Below, piece after piece: positions 5,821-11,807 of a stretch of DNA of 38,939 nucleotides (position 1 is the first letter of the stretch; every line of letters starts with the position of its first letter). Under the pieces are notes generated by a model that worked only from the letters and a program-made list of their open reading frames with translations, did no database searches and was not told where the DNA came from. Source of the stretch: CAZLQG01 sp964561655 (GTDB taxonomy: Bacteria > Patescibacteriota > Doudnabacteria > UBA920). The position numbers and the translations under genes are program-made. The stretch lies in contig CAZLQG010000004.1 in assembly GCA_964561655.1 (NCBI GenBank), positions 1-38,939 on the forward strand, written 5' to 3'.

Positions 5821-6573
5821 TTATTTTTCAGTTTTGGTTTCTTCTTTTGGCGCTGGTGATGCTGGTTCTGGTTTTGCGGCCGTGGAAATCGCCTGTTTGC
5901 CTTCTTTAATGGCTTCGCTAATGAGGCTGCAAATAAGTTCGATGGTTTTGGTAGAATCGTCGTTCGCAGGGACGGGAAAGTCCAAGCCTTCTGGATCGCT
6001 GTTAGAATCCACAATGCCAATGGTTTTGACTTTAGCTTTATACGCTTCCTTAACCGCTATGGCTTCATGTTTAACATCGGTTACGAATATTGCCTCCGGT
6101 AGCCTTTTTAGGCTCTGGATGCCTTCAAACAGTTTTTTAAGCTTCTCGATTTCGCGTTCAATCAGCAGCCTTTCTTTTTTAGTGTATTTAATTTCCAATT
6201 CACCGGAGGCTTTAAGGTTTTCTAGCTTTTCCAGTTTTTTTATGGTTTTTTGGATGGTTCTAAAGTTGGTAAAAGTGCCTCCCAGCCAGCGGACGTTTAT
6301 ATAGGGCATTCCGCAATTTTCGGCTGCTTTTTTAATAATGTCTTTGGTTTGTTTTTTCGTGCCGACAAAAAGGGTAATTCCTCCCTGCGTTGCCAGGTCT
6401 TTGGCAAATTTAGCCGTTGCAAGCAGGGCTTTTTTGGTTTTTTCCAAATCCAGAATATGGATGCCGCCGCGGGACGCAAAAATATAGGGCTTCATTTTTG
6501 GGTTCCATTTGGCGGTGGTGTGCCCGAAATGCGCGCCGCTTTTTAGCAAATCTAAAAGAGAGACGTCTTTCAT
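5821..6573 (-). CDS. rpsB: 30S ribosomal protein S2 (uS2)
   Basis: A 250-aa small-subunit protein. It begins MKDVSLLDLLKSGAHFGHTT with the signature KSGAHFGHTTAKWNPKMKPY and contains VGTKKQTKDIIKKAA, NVRWLGGTFTNFRTI and the C-terminal DSNSDPEGLDFPVPANDDS. The start at 6573 is chosen because homology begins there and AAGGAAAGG stands a few bases upstream as a good Shine-Dalgarno sequence; an in-frame upstream ATG at 6630 lies in the structured leader. A 20-residue tail rich in Pro, Ala, Glu and Lys (AAKPEPASPAPKEETKTEK) is an extension. It is the first gene of rpsB-tsf, with a strong promoter at 6702-6730 and a leader of about 120 nt. Confidence 0.96.
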   Translation of the reverse strand: MKDVSLLDLLKSGAHFGHTTAKWNPKMKPYIFASRGGIHILDLEKTKKALLATAKFAKDLATQGGITLFVGTKKQTKDIIKKAAENCGMPYINVRWLGGTFTNFRTIQKTIKKLEKLENLKASGELEIKYTKKERLLIEREIEKLKKLFEGIQSLKRLPEAIFVTDVKHEAIAVKEAYKAKVKTIGIVDSNSDPEGLDFPVPANDDSTKTIELICSLISEAIKEGKQAISTAAKPEPASPAPKEETKTEK

Positions 6574-6695
6574 ATTATCCTTTCCTTGTCCCGATATAAT
6601 CGGGTTTTCTTCTACCCCGCTAAATCCCATATGTTAGGTCCTCAAACCCATAGGGACAGGAGAAGTTGCGCGGAGTATGCTTGATTAATTAAAGC
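6574..6695 (-). promoter_or_regulatory. Structured 5' leader of rpsB
   Basis: About 120 nt of untranslated leader. On the minus strand, CTTCT (6661-6665) pairs with AGAAG (6609-6613). Inside, CCCTATG (6649-6655) pairs with CATATGGG (6626-6633) with one bulged U, and GGT/ACC closes the tip. A second hairpin CCCGAT/ATCGGG (6590-6604) sits just before the Shine-Dalgarno sequence. S2 autoregulates through rpsB leaders in other bacteria, so this is a candidate S2 site; it is not matched to a known motif here. Confidence 0.5.
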
Positions 6696-6701
6696 CTGGT
6701 T

Positions 6702-6730
6702 ATTATATCAGTCATTGACTTTTTTGGCAA
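6702..6730 (-). promoter_or_regulatory. Promoter of rpsB-tsf
   Basis: Minus-strand TTGCCA (6725-6730), 17-bp spacer, TATAAT (6702-6707) preceded by TGA. It overlaps the divergent rpmE promoter. Confidence 0.8.
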
Positions 6731-6743
6731 GTGTTGGTAGAAT
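6715..6743 (+). promoter_or_regulatory. Promoter of rpmE
   Basis: TTGACT (6715-6720), 17-bp spacer, TAGAAT (6738-6743) preceded by TGG. The predicted start is near 6750, four bases before the rpmE ATG, so the mRNA would be essentially leaderless. Confidence 0.75.
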
Positions 6744-6753
6744 GTATCGGTGT

Positions 6754-7014
6754 ATGAAAGACAATATCCACCCAGCCTATCATAATAACGCCAAAGTAGT
6801 TTGCGCTTGCGGCAATTCTTTTACCGCCGGCTCAACTCAAAAAGAAATTCACGTGGAAATTTGCAGTAATTGCCACCCTTTCTTTACTGGCACCCAGAAA
6901 CTTATAGATACCACCGGAACCGTGGATAAGTTTAAAAAACGCGCTGCCGCCGCAGTCAGGCTTAAAAGTCAGGCAAAACCTAAAAAGGCAAGAAAGACAA
7001 GGGAGAAAAAGTAG
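6754..7014 (+). CDS. rpmE: 50S ribosomal protein L31 (bL31)
   Basis: An 86-aa large-subunit protein. It begins MKDNIHPAYHNNAKVVCACG and has the zinc-binding C+ pattern, CAC at residues 17-19 and CSNC near 38-41, followed by HPFFTGTQKLIDTTGTVDKF typical of L31. A Lys/Arg/Ala-rich tail of about 20 residues (KSQAKPKKARKTREKK) extends beyond the E. coli protein (70 aa). The ATG at 6754 is preferred over upstream in-frame ATGs because those lie within the promoter. Transcription probably starts four bases before it, so initiation would not use a Shine-Dalgarno sequence. It is a single-gene unit ending in the terminator at 7040. Confidence 0.94.
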   Translation: MKDNIHPAYHNNAKVVCACGNSFTAGSTQKEIHVEICSNCHPFFTGTQKLIDTTGTVDKFKKRAAAAVRLKSQAKPKKARKTREKK

Positions 7015-7039
7015 GTTATCATTTTTCGTCTTTTCAAAG

Positions 7040-7065
7040 CACCCTGATGATCAAAGGGTGTTTTT
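7040..7065 (+). terminator. Terminator of rpmE
   Basis: Stem CACCCT (7040-7045) / AGGGTG (7055-7060) with a 9-nt loop, followed by TTTTT (7061-7065). Confidence 0.8.
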
Positions 7066-7123
7066 ATGTTAGAATCTACATTAGTGAAAAGCTAATATTG
7101 AAGAACTAAGAATTATAGCTTAG

Positions 7124-7141
7124 AACTAAAAGCTTTTAGTT
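7124..7141. repeat. 18-bp perfect palindrome upstream of prfA
   Basis: AACTAAAAGCTTTTAGTT is its own reverse complement. It lies in the 177-bp AT-rich gap between rpmE and prfA, which also holds a possible extended -10 (TGT-TAGAAT, 7067-7075) for prfA. It could be an operator or a low-complexity repeat; nothing else is recognisable in the gap. Confidence 0.55.
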
Positions 7142-7191
7142 TGAAAATGTGGTTATTTAGATATTAATTTTAAAGTTTTAGTTAAATTATC

Positions 7192-8322
7192 ATGGAACCG
7201 GGATTTCAAAAAATAGTGGATGAATATAACCATCTGACCGAGCAAATGGCTTCGGGCGGTTTTTTGAGTGTTTCCGCCAAAGGCGGATCCGCCTTTGGCG
7301 GAGATATTGCTAAACTGGGTAAAAGGCAGGCAGAATTGGAACCTATAGTTTCAAAAATTAAGAATTACGGGTTAAGGATTAAGGAACTGGAAGAAAATCA
7401 AAAGCTTTTGGACGATGTCAATCCGGAAATAAAATCTATGGCTTTGGATGAATGCCGGCGCTTGGAATTAGAAATCTTAAATCTGAAATCTGAAATTGAA
7501 GAGGCCTTACTTCCCCGTGACCCGAATGACGAAAAAAATTGCATTGTGGAAATCAGGGCCGGTGCCGGAGGCGACGAGTCCACACTGTTTGTAGCGGAGA
7601 TGTTTAGGGTTTACGGAAAGTTTGCGGAAGAGAACGGTTTTAAAATTCATATAGTATCTTCCTCCCGAAGCGAGGCCGGAGGCTTTAAAGAAGTAATTTT
7701 TGAAATTACTGAATCATCAAAAAGTAGTGTTCAAGCGAAGTCAAGAACTATTGATGCGGATCCATACGGTATTTTTAAATATGAATCCGGCGTGCACCGC
7801 GTACAAAGGGTGCCGGAGACCGAAAAGAGCGGACGGGTTCATACTTCTACGATCACGGTTGCCGTAATGCCGGAACTGGAAGAAAAAGACTATCAAATTG
7901 AACCCAAAGATTTAAAAATTGAAGCCACAACCTCTTCCGGCCACGGTGGACAGTCGGTAAATACTACCTATTCTGCCATTCGCATTGTGCATATCCCAAC
8001 GGGCATTACTGCGCAATGCCAGGACGAACGGAGCCAGGCGCAGAATAAGGAAAAAGCTTTGGCAGTAATTCGCGCTCGCGTTGCTGACCACTACCATCAG
8101 ATAGAGGAAAAGAAAATCAAGGACGCGCGCAAAAGCCAGGTCGGCACCGGCGACCGCTCGGAAAAGATTAGAACATATAACTTCCCGCAGGACCGCGTTA
8201 CCGACCACCGCATAAACCAGAACTTTAATCAAATTAACCTGATTATGGAGGGTAAACTCTCCCCTATTTTTGAGGCACTGCAAAAGGCGGACAAGGAAGC
8301 AAAGAAGAATCTAAAAAAATGA
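7192..8322 (+). CDS. prfA: Peptide chain release factor 1
   Basis: A 376-aa class I release factor that reads UAA/UAG and triggers peptidyl-tRNA hydrolysis. GGQ lies at residues 252-254 (SSGHGGQSVN), and the codon-recognition P-x-T is PET at 208-210 (HRVQRVPETEKSGRVHTST), the RF1 rather than the SPF (RF2) type. The CQDERSQAQNKEKAL and RTYNFPQDRVTDHRI segments are typical. It is about 15-25 residues longer than usual because of two in-frame insertions. One, SVSAKGGSAFGGD in the N-terminal helical domain, is encoded by a perfect 30-bp palindrome. The other, around SSKSSVQAKSRTID, lies before DPYGIFKYESG. No Shine-Dalgarno sequence precedes the ATG. Its stop overlaps an old prmC start by ATGA. 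Confidence 0.96.
   Translation: MEPGFQKIVDEYNHLTEQMASGGFLSVSAKGGSAFGGDIAKLGKRQAELEPIVSKIKNYGLRIKELEENQKLLDDVNPEIKSMALDECRRLELEILNLKSEIEEALLPRDPNDEKNCIVEIRAGAGGDESTLFVAEMFRVYGKFAEENGFKIHIVSSSRSEAGGFKEVIFEITESSKSSVQAKSRTIDADPYGIFKYESGVHRVQRVPETEKSGRVHTSTITVAVMPELEEKDYQIEPKDLKIEATTSSGHGGQSVNTTYSAIRIVHIPTGITAQCQDERSQAQNKEKALAVIRARVADHYHQIEEKKIKDARKSQVGTGDRSEKIRTYNFPQDRVTDHRINQNFNQINLIMEGKLSPIFEALQKADKEAKKNLKK
7273..7302. repeat. 30-bp perfect palindrome within prfA
   Basis: Each arm is TCCGCCAAAGGCGGA or its complement, and the centre is GGATCC. It is translated in frame as part of the N-terminal domain. The core CCGCCTTTGGCGG also occurs at 3104-3116. Confidence 0.95.
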
Positions 8323-8447
8323 CGATTAGGAAAGCCTTAAAAAAATATCATAAAATAGAAATTGAACTCCTTTTGGCGCATGTGCTAAGAAAACCGAACC
8401 TCTCGACCCCGCTTGAGGCTTATGACTATCAAAGAAACCTTAATTAA
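8319..8447 (+). pseudogene. prmC N-terminal fragment 1 (42 codons)
   Basis: Translates MTIRKALKKYHKIEIELLLA then HVLRKP, clearly matching the start of the functional prmC at 8521 (MTIKQALIKYQSVEIEIFLA). After HVLRKP the frame runs into a palindromic segment and a second copy, and stops at 8447. Its ATG overlaps the prfA stop (ATGA), the usual translational coupling for prfA-prmC, so this is probably the ancestral prmC start, now broken. Confidence 0.8.
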
Positions 8448-8487
8448 ATATCGCAAAGTTGGGCGAGATTTATTGCTTTGTGATTAA
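8422..8487 (+). pseudogene. prmC N-terminal fragment 2 (21 codons)
   Basis: A second decayed copy of the prmC start: MTIKETLIKYRKVGRDLLLC then D and stop. It lies in another frame inside the end of fragment 1, and a palindrome then leads into the intact gene. Confidence 0.75.
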
Positions 8488-8492
8488 TGTTG

Positions 8493-8512
8493 CCCCTCGA
8501 CTTCGTTCGGGG
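8493..8512. repeat. Imperfect palindrome before prmC
   Basis: CCCCTCGACTTCGTTCGGGG. A related sequence (CTCGACCCCGCTTGAG, 8402-8417) ends fragment 1. Both stand 9 and 4 bases respectively before a prmC-type ATG, so palindrome and duplicated start appear to have multiplied together. Confidence 0.65.
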
Positions 8513-8520
8513 TTAGATTT

Positions 8521-9324
8521 ATGACCATAAAACAAGCGCTAATAAAATATCAAAGTGTTGAAATAGAAATTTTCCTTGCTCACCTCCTTGGTAAATCTAA
8601 GGAGTTTTTGTTTATGAATCCCGAAATCAAAATAACAAAGAAACAATATAACAATTTAACAAAAATTATTAAACGTAGAGAGAAAGGTGAGCCGGTGGCA
8701 TATATTTTGGGGTATAAGGATTTTATGGGCTTGAGGTTTAAGGTAAATAGGGATGTGCTAATCCCCCGTCCGGAGACAGAGCAATTAGTTTATAAAGTTT
8801 ATAAAGGCAAGAAGGCACTCAAGATTTTAGATTTAGGAACAGGTTCGGGATGCATAGCTATAGCGCTTGCCAAACAATTACAAAAATCAAAAATAAAATA
8901 TCAAGTCACTGCCAGCGACGTATCGAAAAAAGCGCTTAAAGTTGCAAGGCAGAATGCCCAGACGCATAAAGTAAAAATCATTTTTAAACATTCTGACATT
9001 CTGCAGAATGTCAGAATGTCGTTTGATGTCATCATAGCTAACTTGCCTTATGTGACTTCAGGCGATTACTACAGATTAAAACAAAACTTGAAGTTTGAGC
9101 CTAAAATGGCACTTACAGATGGCACGAATCGGTGGGAAACCTATAAAAGGTTTTTTGAAGAGGTTGGTAAGCGTTTAAATCCCCGTGCGGTGATATTTCT
9201 TGAAATTGACCCAAGGTCTATAAGTAAAATATTAATTTGGATAAAAAAATACTTGCCTAAGGCAAAAGTAAGATTTTACAAAGACGTGAACAGGCTTTGG
9301 CGGTATGCTATCATAAAAAATTAA
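8521..9324 (+). CDS. prmC: Release factor glutamine methyltransferase
   Basis: A 267-aa SAM-dependent methyltransferase that methylates the Gln of the GGQ motif in release factors. An N-terminal helical domain (1-75) recognises the factor. The Rossmann catalytic domain has LIPRPETEQLV (about 79-89), motif I LDLGTGSGCIAIALA (about 102-116), ASDVSKKAL and the catalytic tetrapeptide NLPY at 174-177. The classical sequence is NPPY; Asn, Pro and Tyr are kept, Leu replaces the first Pro. A 32-bp perfect palindrome (8988-9019) lies in the coding sequence just upstream of it. The start at 8521 is the only one leading into a full protein; two broken starts precede it. It pairs functionally with prfA and ends at a bidirectional terminator. 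Confidence 0.93.
   Translation: MTIKQALIKYQSVEIEIFLAHLLGKSKEFLFMNPEIKITKKQYNNLTKIIKRREKGEPVAYILGYKDFMGLRFKVNRDVLIPRPETEQLVYKVYKGKKALKILDLGTGSGCIAIALAKQLQKSKIKYQVTASDVSKKALKVARQNAQTHKVKIIFKHSDILQNVRMSFDVIIANLPYVTSGDYYRLKQNLKFEPKMALTDGTNRWETYKRFFEEVGKRLNPRAVIFLEIDPRSISKILIWIKKYLPKAKVRFYKDVNRLWRYAIIKN
8988..9019. repeat. 32-bp perfect palindrome within prmC
   Basis: Each 16-base arm reads ACATTCTGACATTCTG outward to inward, and the centre is CTGCAG. It is translated as part of HSDILQNVRMS, just before the catalytic NLPY motif. Confidence 0.95.
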
Positions 9325-9350
9325 AAACCCCCTCAATTGAGGGGGTTTTT
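9323..9350. terminator. Bidirectional terminator between prmC and rplY
   Basis: A 28-bp perfect palindrome, AAAAACCCCCTCAA with its inverted complement, giving a GC stem with U-tracts in both directions. It serves convergent prmC (+) and rplY (-). Confidence 0.92.
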
Positions 9351-9353
9351 GGT

Positions 9354-10067
9354 CTATTCCTTTTTCTTTTCTTCTTCGGCGGGCTTTTCTTCTTCGGTTT
9401 TTTCTTTCTTTTCGTTTTCTTCAGTCGCTTCTTCACCTTCTTTCTTTTCTTCGGTCGCGCCTTCAACTGCGGCTACATCTTCGGTAACTTCGGTTTTAAT
9501 TTCTTCCTCGGTTCTTGGCGGCTGGACTTTAGCCACGGTATCCTCGGGGCTTGCCAGAACTTTGACTTTATCGGAAATCTGAAGGTCTTTAAGGTGTAGA
9601 TTGTCTTCAAAAGTTTGAAGTTTAGAAATATCAACTTCTATTGCGTGAGGCAAATCTATAGGCAAACATTCAACTTCCAGGTCGTTTATTACCCTTACTA
9701 GTACTCCGCCCAGATTTTTAACCGCCGGTGATTCTCCTACGAATTCCAAGTTTACTGTTGCCCTGACTTTTTCTGTCATATTAACTTCGTAGAAGTCAAT
9801 ATGGTCTGGTTTTGAACTGAGATAATTTATTTGAACATCCTGTATAAGAACCGGATGAGTTTTGCCGTCTTGAGTTTCAAGTTCAATAATTGTGCTTTCC
9901 CCTGCTTGCCGGAATATTTTTTCAAAATCTTTAAGTTTTACAAACAAGTTTTGGTTTTTTATTTTGTGTCCGTACAGCACTGCCGGGATCAGGCCTTGCT
10001 TCCTTGCTTGTTTGAGATTAGTTTTTAAAGTTTCCCTTTTGCTTGTTTCAAGTTTGAACTTTTCCAT
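9354..10067 (-). CDS. rplY: 50S ribosomal protein L25 (bL25, TL5/CTC type)
   Basis: A 237-aa long-form L25 that binds 5S rRNA. It begins MEKFKLETSKRETLKTNLKQ, with the N-terminal 5S-binding barrel to about residue 90 (RKQGLIPAVLYG, then VQINYLSSKPDHIDFYEVNM) and the CTC/TL5 beta domain to about 185 (GGVLVRVINDLEVECLPIDL). A strongly charged Glu/Lys-rich tail of about 50 residues follows (EEKPAEEEKKKE at the end). The start at 10067 is supported by AAGGA five to six bases upstream and by homology; an in-frame ATG nine codons upstream lies in the leader stem. The leader contains a copy of 5S loop E, suggesting autogenous control. It is a one-gene unit with its own promoter. Confidence 0.95.
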   Translation of the reverse strand: MEKFKLETSKRETLKTNLKQARKQGLIPAVLYGHKIKNQNLFVKLKDFEKIFRQAGESTIIELETQDGKTHPVLIQDVQINYLSSKPDHIDFYEVNMTEKVRATVNLEFVGESPAVKNLGGVLVRVINDLEVECLPIDLPHAIEVDISKLQTFEDNLHLKDLQISDKVKVLASPEDTVAKVQPPRTEEEIKTEVTEDVAAVEGATEEKKEGEEATEENEKKEKTEEEKPAEEEKKKE

Positions 10068-10083
10068 TTGTATCCTTATAACG

Positions 10084-10129
10084 ACCCTGTCCATCTCCGT
10101 TTAAATCAAATAGCGGATACTCACAGGGT
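10084..10129 (-). promoter_or_regulatory. rplY leader hairpin mimicking 5S rRNA loop E
   Basis: On the minus strand, ACCCTGT (10129-10123) pairs with ACAGGGT (10090-10084) and TCCG (10117-10114) pairs with CGGA (10099-10096). Between them lies a symmetric internal loop, GAGTA (10122-10118) opposite GATGG (10095-10091). The same two pentamers face each other in E. coli 5S rRNA loop E (G100-A104 and G72-G76), the L25 binding site. The hairpin ends about eight bases before the Shine-Dalgarno AAGGA. A translational operator for L25 is inferred. Confidence 0.7.
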
Positions 10130-10147
10130 TTTAATTGACTGTAGGAG

Positions 10148-10176
10148 ATTATAACAAAAAACCTTGCTTTTGGCAA
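10148..10176 (-). promoter_or_regulatory. Promoter of rplY
   Basis: Minus-strand TTGCCA (10171-10176), 17-bp spacer, TATAAT (10148-10153) preceded by TGT. The -35 lies inside the terminator stem of the upstream gene. The start is near 10141, giving a leader of about 74 nt. Confidence 0.8.
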
Positions 10177-10188
10177 GGCTTTTTGTTA
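10153..10188 (-). terminator. Terminator of the zinc-ribbon gene
   Basis: CCTTGC (10162-10167) and GCAAGG (10173-10178) form the core stem, extended by A/U pairs. Runs of U follow on the minus strand. It overlaps the rplY -35. Confidence 0.75.
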
Positions 10189-10198
10189 TTATTTCAGT

Positions 10199-10564
10199 TT
10201 AGTTTTTCTTTGTGAAAAGGCCGACGAAATCTCCTTTGAAGGATTTTAGTCCTTTATGCATTTTGATAACTTCATTTGCGCTGATTGCTTTGGTATTTTT
10301 GAACTTCTTACTGTCTTTTTGGGTAAGGTCAGTAATCATGCCCACGCTGAATATTTCCGGGCCGTTAATTTCTATATTAAACATTACCGAGCTTTTGCAT
10401 TTGTTGCAGTCGGAATGTATTAAAATTCTGGCGCCGTCTAAAAGTTCATTGTGCGTACTTTCTATTACTTGCGTTTGATCAAGGTTATATTTATGTCCAC
10501 AGATTGGGCATTTTAAAATATGCCCTAGCCACTCGATTACTTTTTTGAAATCGAATCTTTTCAT
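10199..10564 (-). CDS. Conserved zinc-ribbon protein, function unknown
   Basis: A 121-aa protein I do not recognise by name. It begins MKRFDFKKVIEWLGHILKCP. Two CxxC pairs (KCPICGHKY near 19-22 and SDCNKCKSS near 53-56) suggest a zinc ribbon, and the rest is a mixed alpha/beta fold with a Lys-rich C-terminus (LKSFKGDFVGLFTKKN). In-frame starts further upstream exist (GTG at 10588 and an ATG at 10579), but none has a Shine-Dalgarno sequence. It has its own extended -10 promoter inside the end of rodA and its own terminator. Proteins of this type (short, CxxC/CxxC) are seen in CPR genomes, where RNA or DNA binding is a guess only. Confidence 0.7.
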   Translation of the reverse strand: MKRFDFKKVIEWLGHILKCPICGHKYNLDQTQVIESTHNELLDGARILIHSDCNKCKSSVMFNIEINGPEIFSVGMITDLTQKDSKKFKNTKAISANEVIKMHKGLKSFKGDFVGLFTKKN

Positions 10565-10648
10565 AAGCCGCAAATTCATCAATTTCACGAATCTTAACGA
10601 ACTGTTTTTAGTGCTATTTACGTGACCCGTGCATTAATGATTAATTCT

Positions 10649-10677
10649 ATTATATCACATCTTGCTTAAAATCTCAA
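10649..10677 (-). promoter_or_regulatory. Promoter of the zinc-ribbon gene
   Basis: Minus-strand TTGAGA (10672-10677), 17-bp spacer, TATAAT (10649-10654) preceded by TGA. It overlaps the 3' end of rodA and gives a leader of about 78 nt. Confidence 0.75.
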
Positions 10678-11766
10678 TAGCTTTGATTGCACCGCTACGT
10701 TTTGCGCTAAGCCAAGAGCGCTTAAATTGACAATAAGAGCACTTCCGCCCGCACTTAAAAATGGCAAAGGTATGCCGGTAACCGGCAGTAGTCCCATGTT
10801 CATGCCAATGTTTATCATTATATGCTCAAATAATAGGAAAAAAATTCCCAAGGACAGATACATGCCCAGGTTATCCTTGGCCGTTTTAGCAATTTTTAGG
10901 ATTCTTAATAATAAAATAAAATACAGTACTAGTAGAGCAACAGTTCCTAAAAAGCCTATTTCTTCAGCAGAAGATGCAAAAATAAAGTCGGTTTGCCGTT
11001 CGGGTAAAAATCTGTGCTGTCCCTGCATGCCTTTGCCTAAACCCCAGCCGAATATTTGTCCACTGCCTATGGAGATAGTCGCTTGTTTTACGTTATAACC
11101 TATGCCTTTAGGATCAAGCCTGGGGTCTAAAAAAACTTTAATTCGATCTTTTTGAAAGTCTTTGAGCGCGAATTGCCAGATAATGGCTGCCATTACCAGA
11201 AATATGGTAAGCAAGACGAGCAGAGATTTCTTTTTTATGGGGCTAATTAAGATAATCCCCGCCCAAACTCCTAGGATCATTAAAGTTGAACCTAAATCCG
11301 GCTCAAGCATTACCAAAGTTGCGGGCAGGGCGACGTAAGCTAATGACCACAGTAAAACTGATATGGAATTAATTTGCCCTCTTTTTAAGTACAAAAGTCT
11401 GCCGAGCCCCAAAATTATTGAAAGCTTGATAAATTCCGAAGGCTGGAAAAGCAAAAAGCCAAAATCTATCCAACGTCTGCCGCCGCGAATTTCTGTACCT
11501 AAAATCAGAAGGTATATTAGAGCAGCTATCAGAACCACATAAGCTATTTTGTTGGCTTTCGTGAGATTGTGGTAATCGAAAAAAGCAAAAAACAAAAAAG
11601 TTGCGATTCCAGCGAATACAAAAATTAACTGTCTTAAAAAGACGTTTGCGGAATTTTCGGTTACAGAGGTGCTGTAAAGCAAGGCCAGCCCCGAGATTAA
11701 AAGCAAGAGTGTTGCAACCAAAAATGGAATATCAAAGTATTTGAATTCCCTAAAAAATTTAAGCAT
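10666..11766 (-). CDS. rodA: Peptidoglycan glycosyltransferase RodA (SEDS family)
   Basis: A 366-aa polytopic membrane protein with about ten hydrophobic helices. It polymerises lipid II into glycan strands with a partner class B PBP and governs side-wall growth. RodA/FtsW landmarks are GGRRWIDFGFLLFQPSEFIK (about 95-114), VMLEPDLGSTLMI (about 151-163, with the essential Asp of the SEDS family), a periplasmic loop with LDPRLDPKGIGYNVKQA and SGQIFGWGLGKG, TDFIFASSAEEIGFLG, and the end segment GIPLPFLSAGGSALIVN. GRRWIDFG and the short length fit RodA rather than FtsW. It follows the gene at 11808 by 41 bp on the same strand, probably cotranscribed. Confidence 0.92.
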   Translation of the reverse strand: MLKFFREFKYFDIPFLVATLLLLISGLALLYSTSVTENSANVFLRQLIFVFAGIATFLFFAFFDYHNLTKANKIAYVVLIAALIYLLILGTEIRGGRRWIDFGFLLFQPSEFIKLSIILGLGRLLYLKRGQINSISVLLWSLAYVALPATLVMLEPDLGSTLMILGVWAGIILISPIKKKSLLVLLTIFLVMAAIIWQFALKDFQKDRIKVFLDPRLDPKGIGYNVKQATISIGSGQIFGWGLGKGMQGQHRFLPERQTDFIFASSAEEIGFLGTVALLVLYFILLLRILKIAKTAKDNLGMYLSLGIFFLLFEHIMINIGMNMGLLPVTGIPLPFLSAGGSALIVNLSALGLAQNVAVQSKLLRF

Positions 11767-11807
11767 TTTGTGAAATCAAATTGAAGCTGTCGGGCTGTGC
11801 TTCCTAT

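Noticed and set aside
9297..9599. Phe/Ser-rich plus-strand frames opposite rplY
   Set aside because: They are antisense shadows of the Glu/Lys-rich L25 tail.
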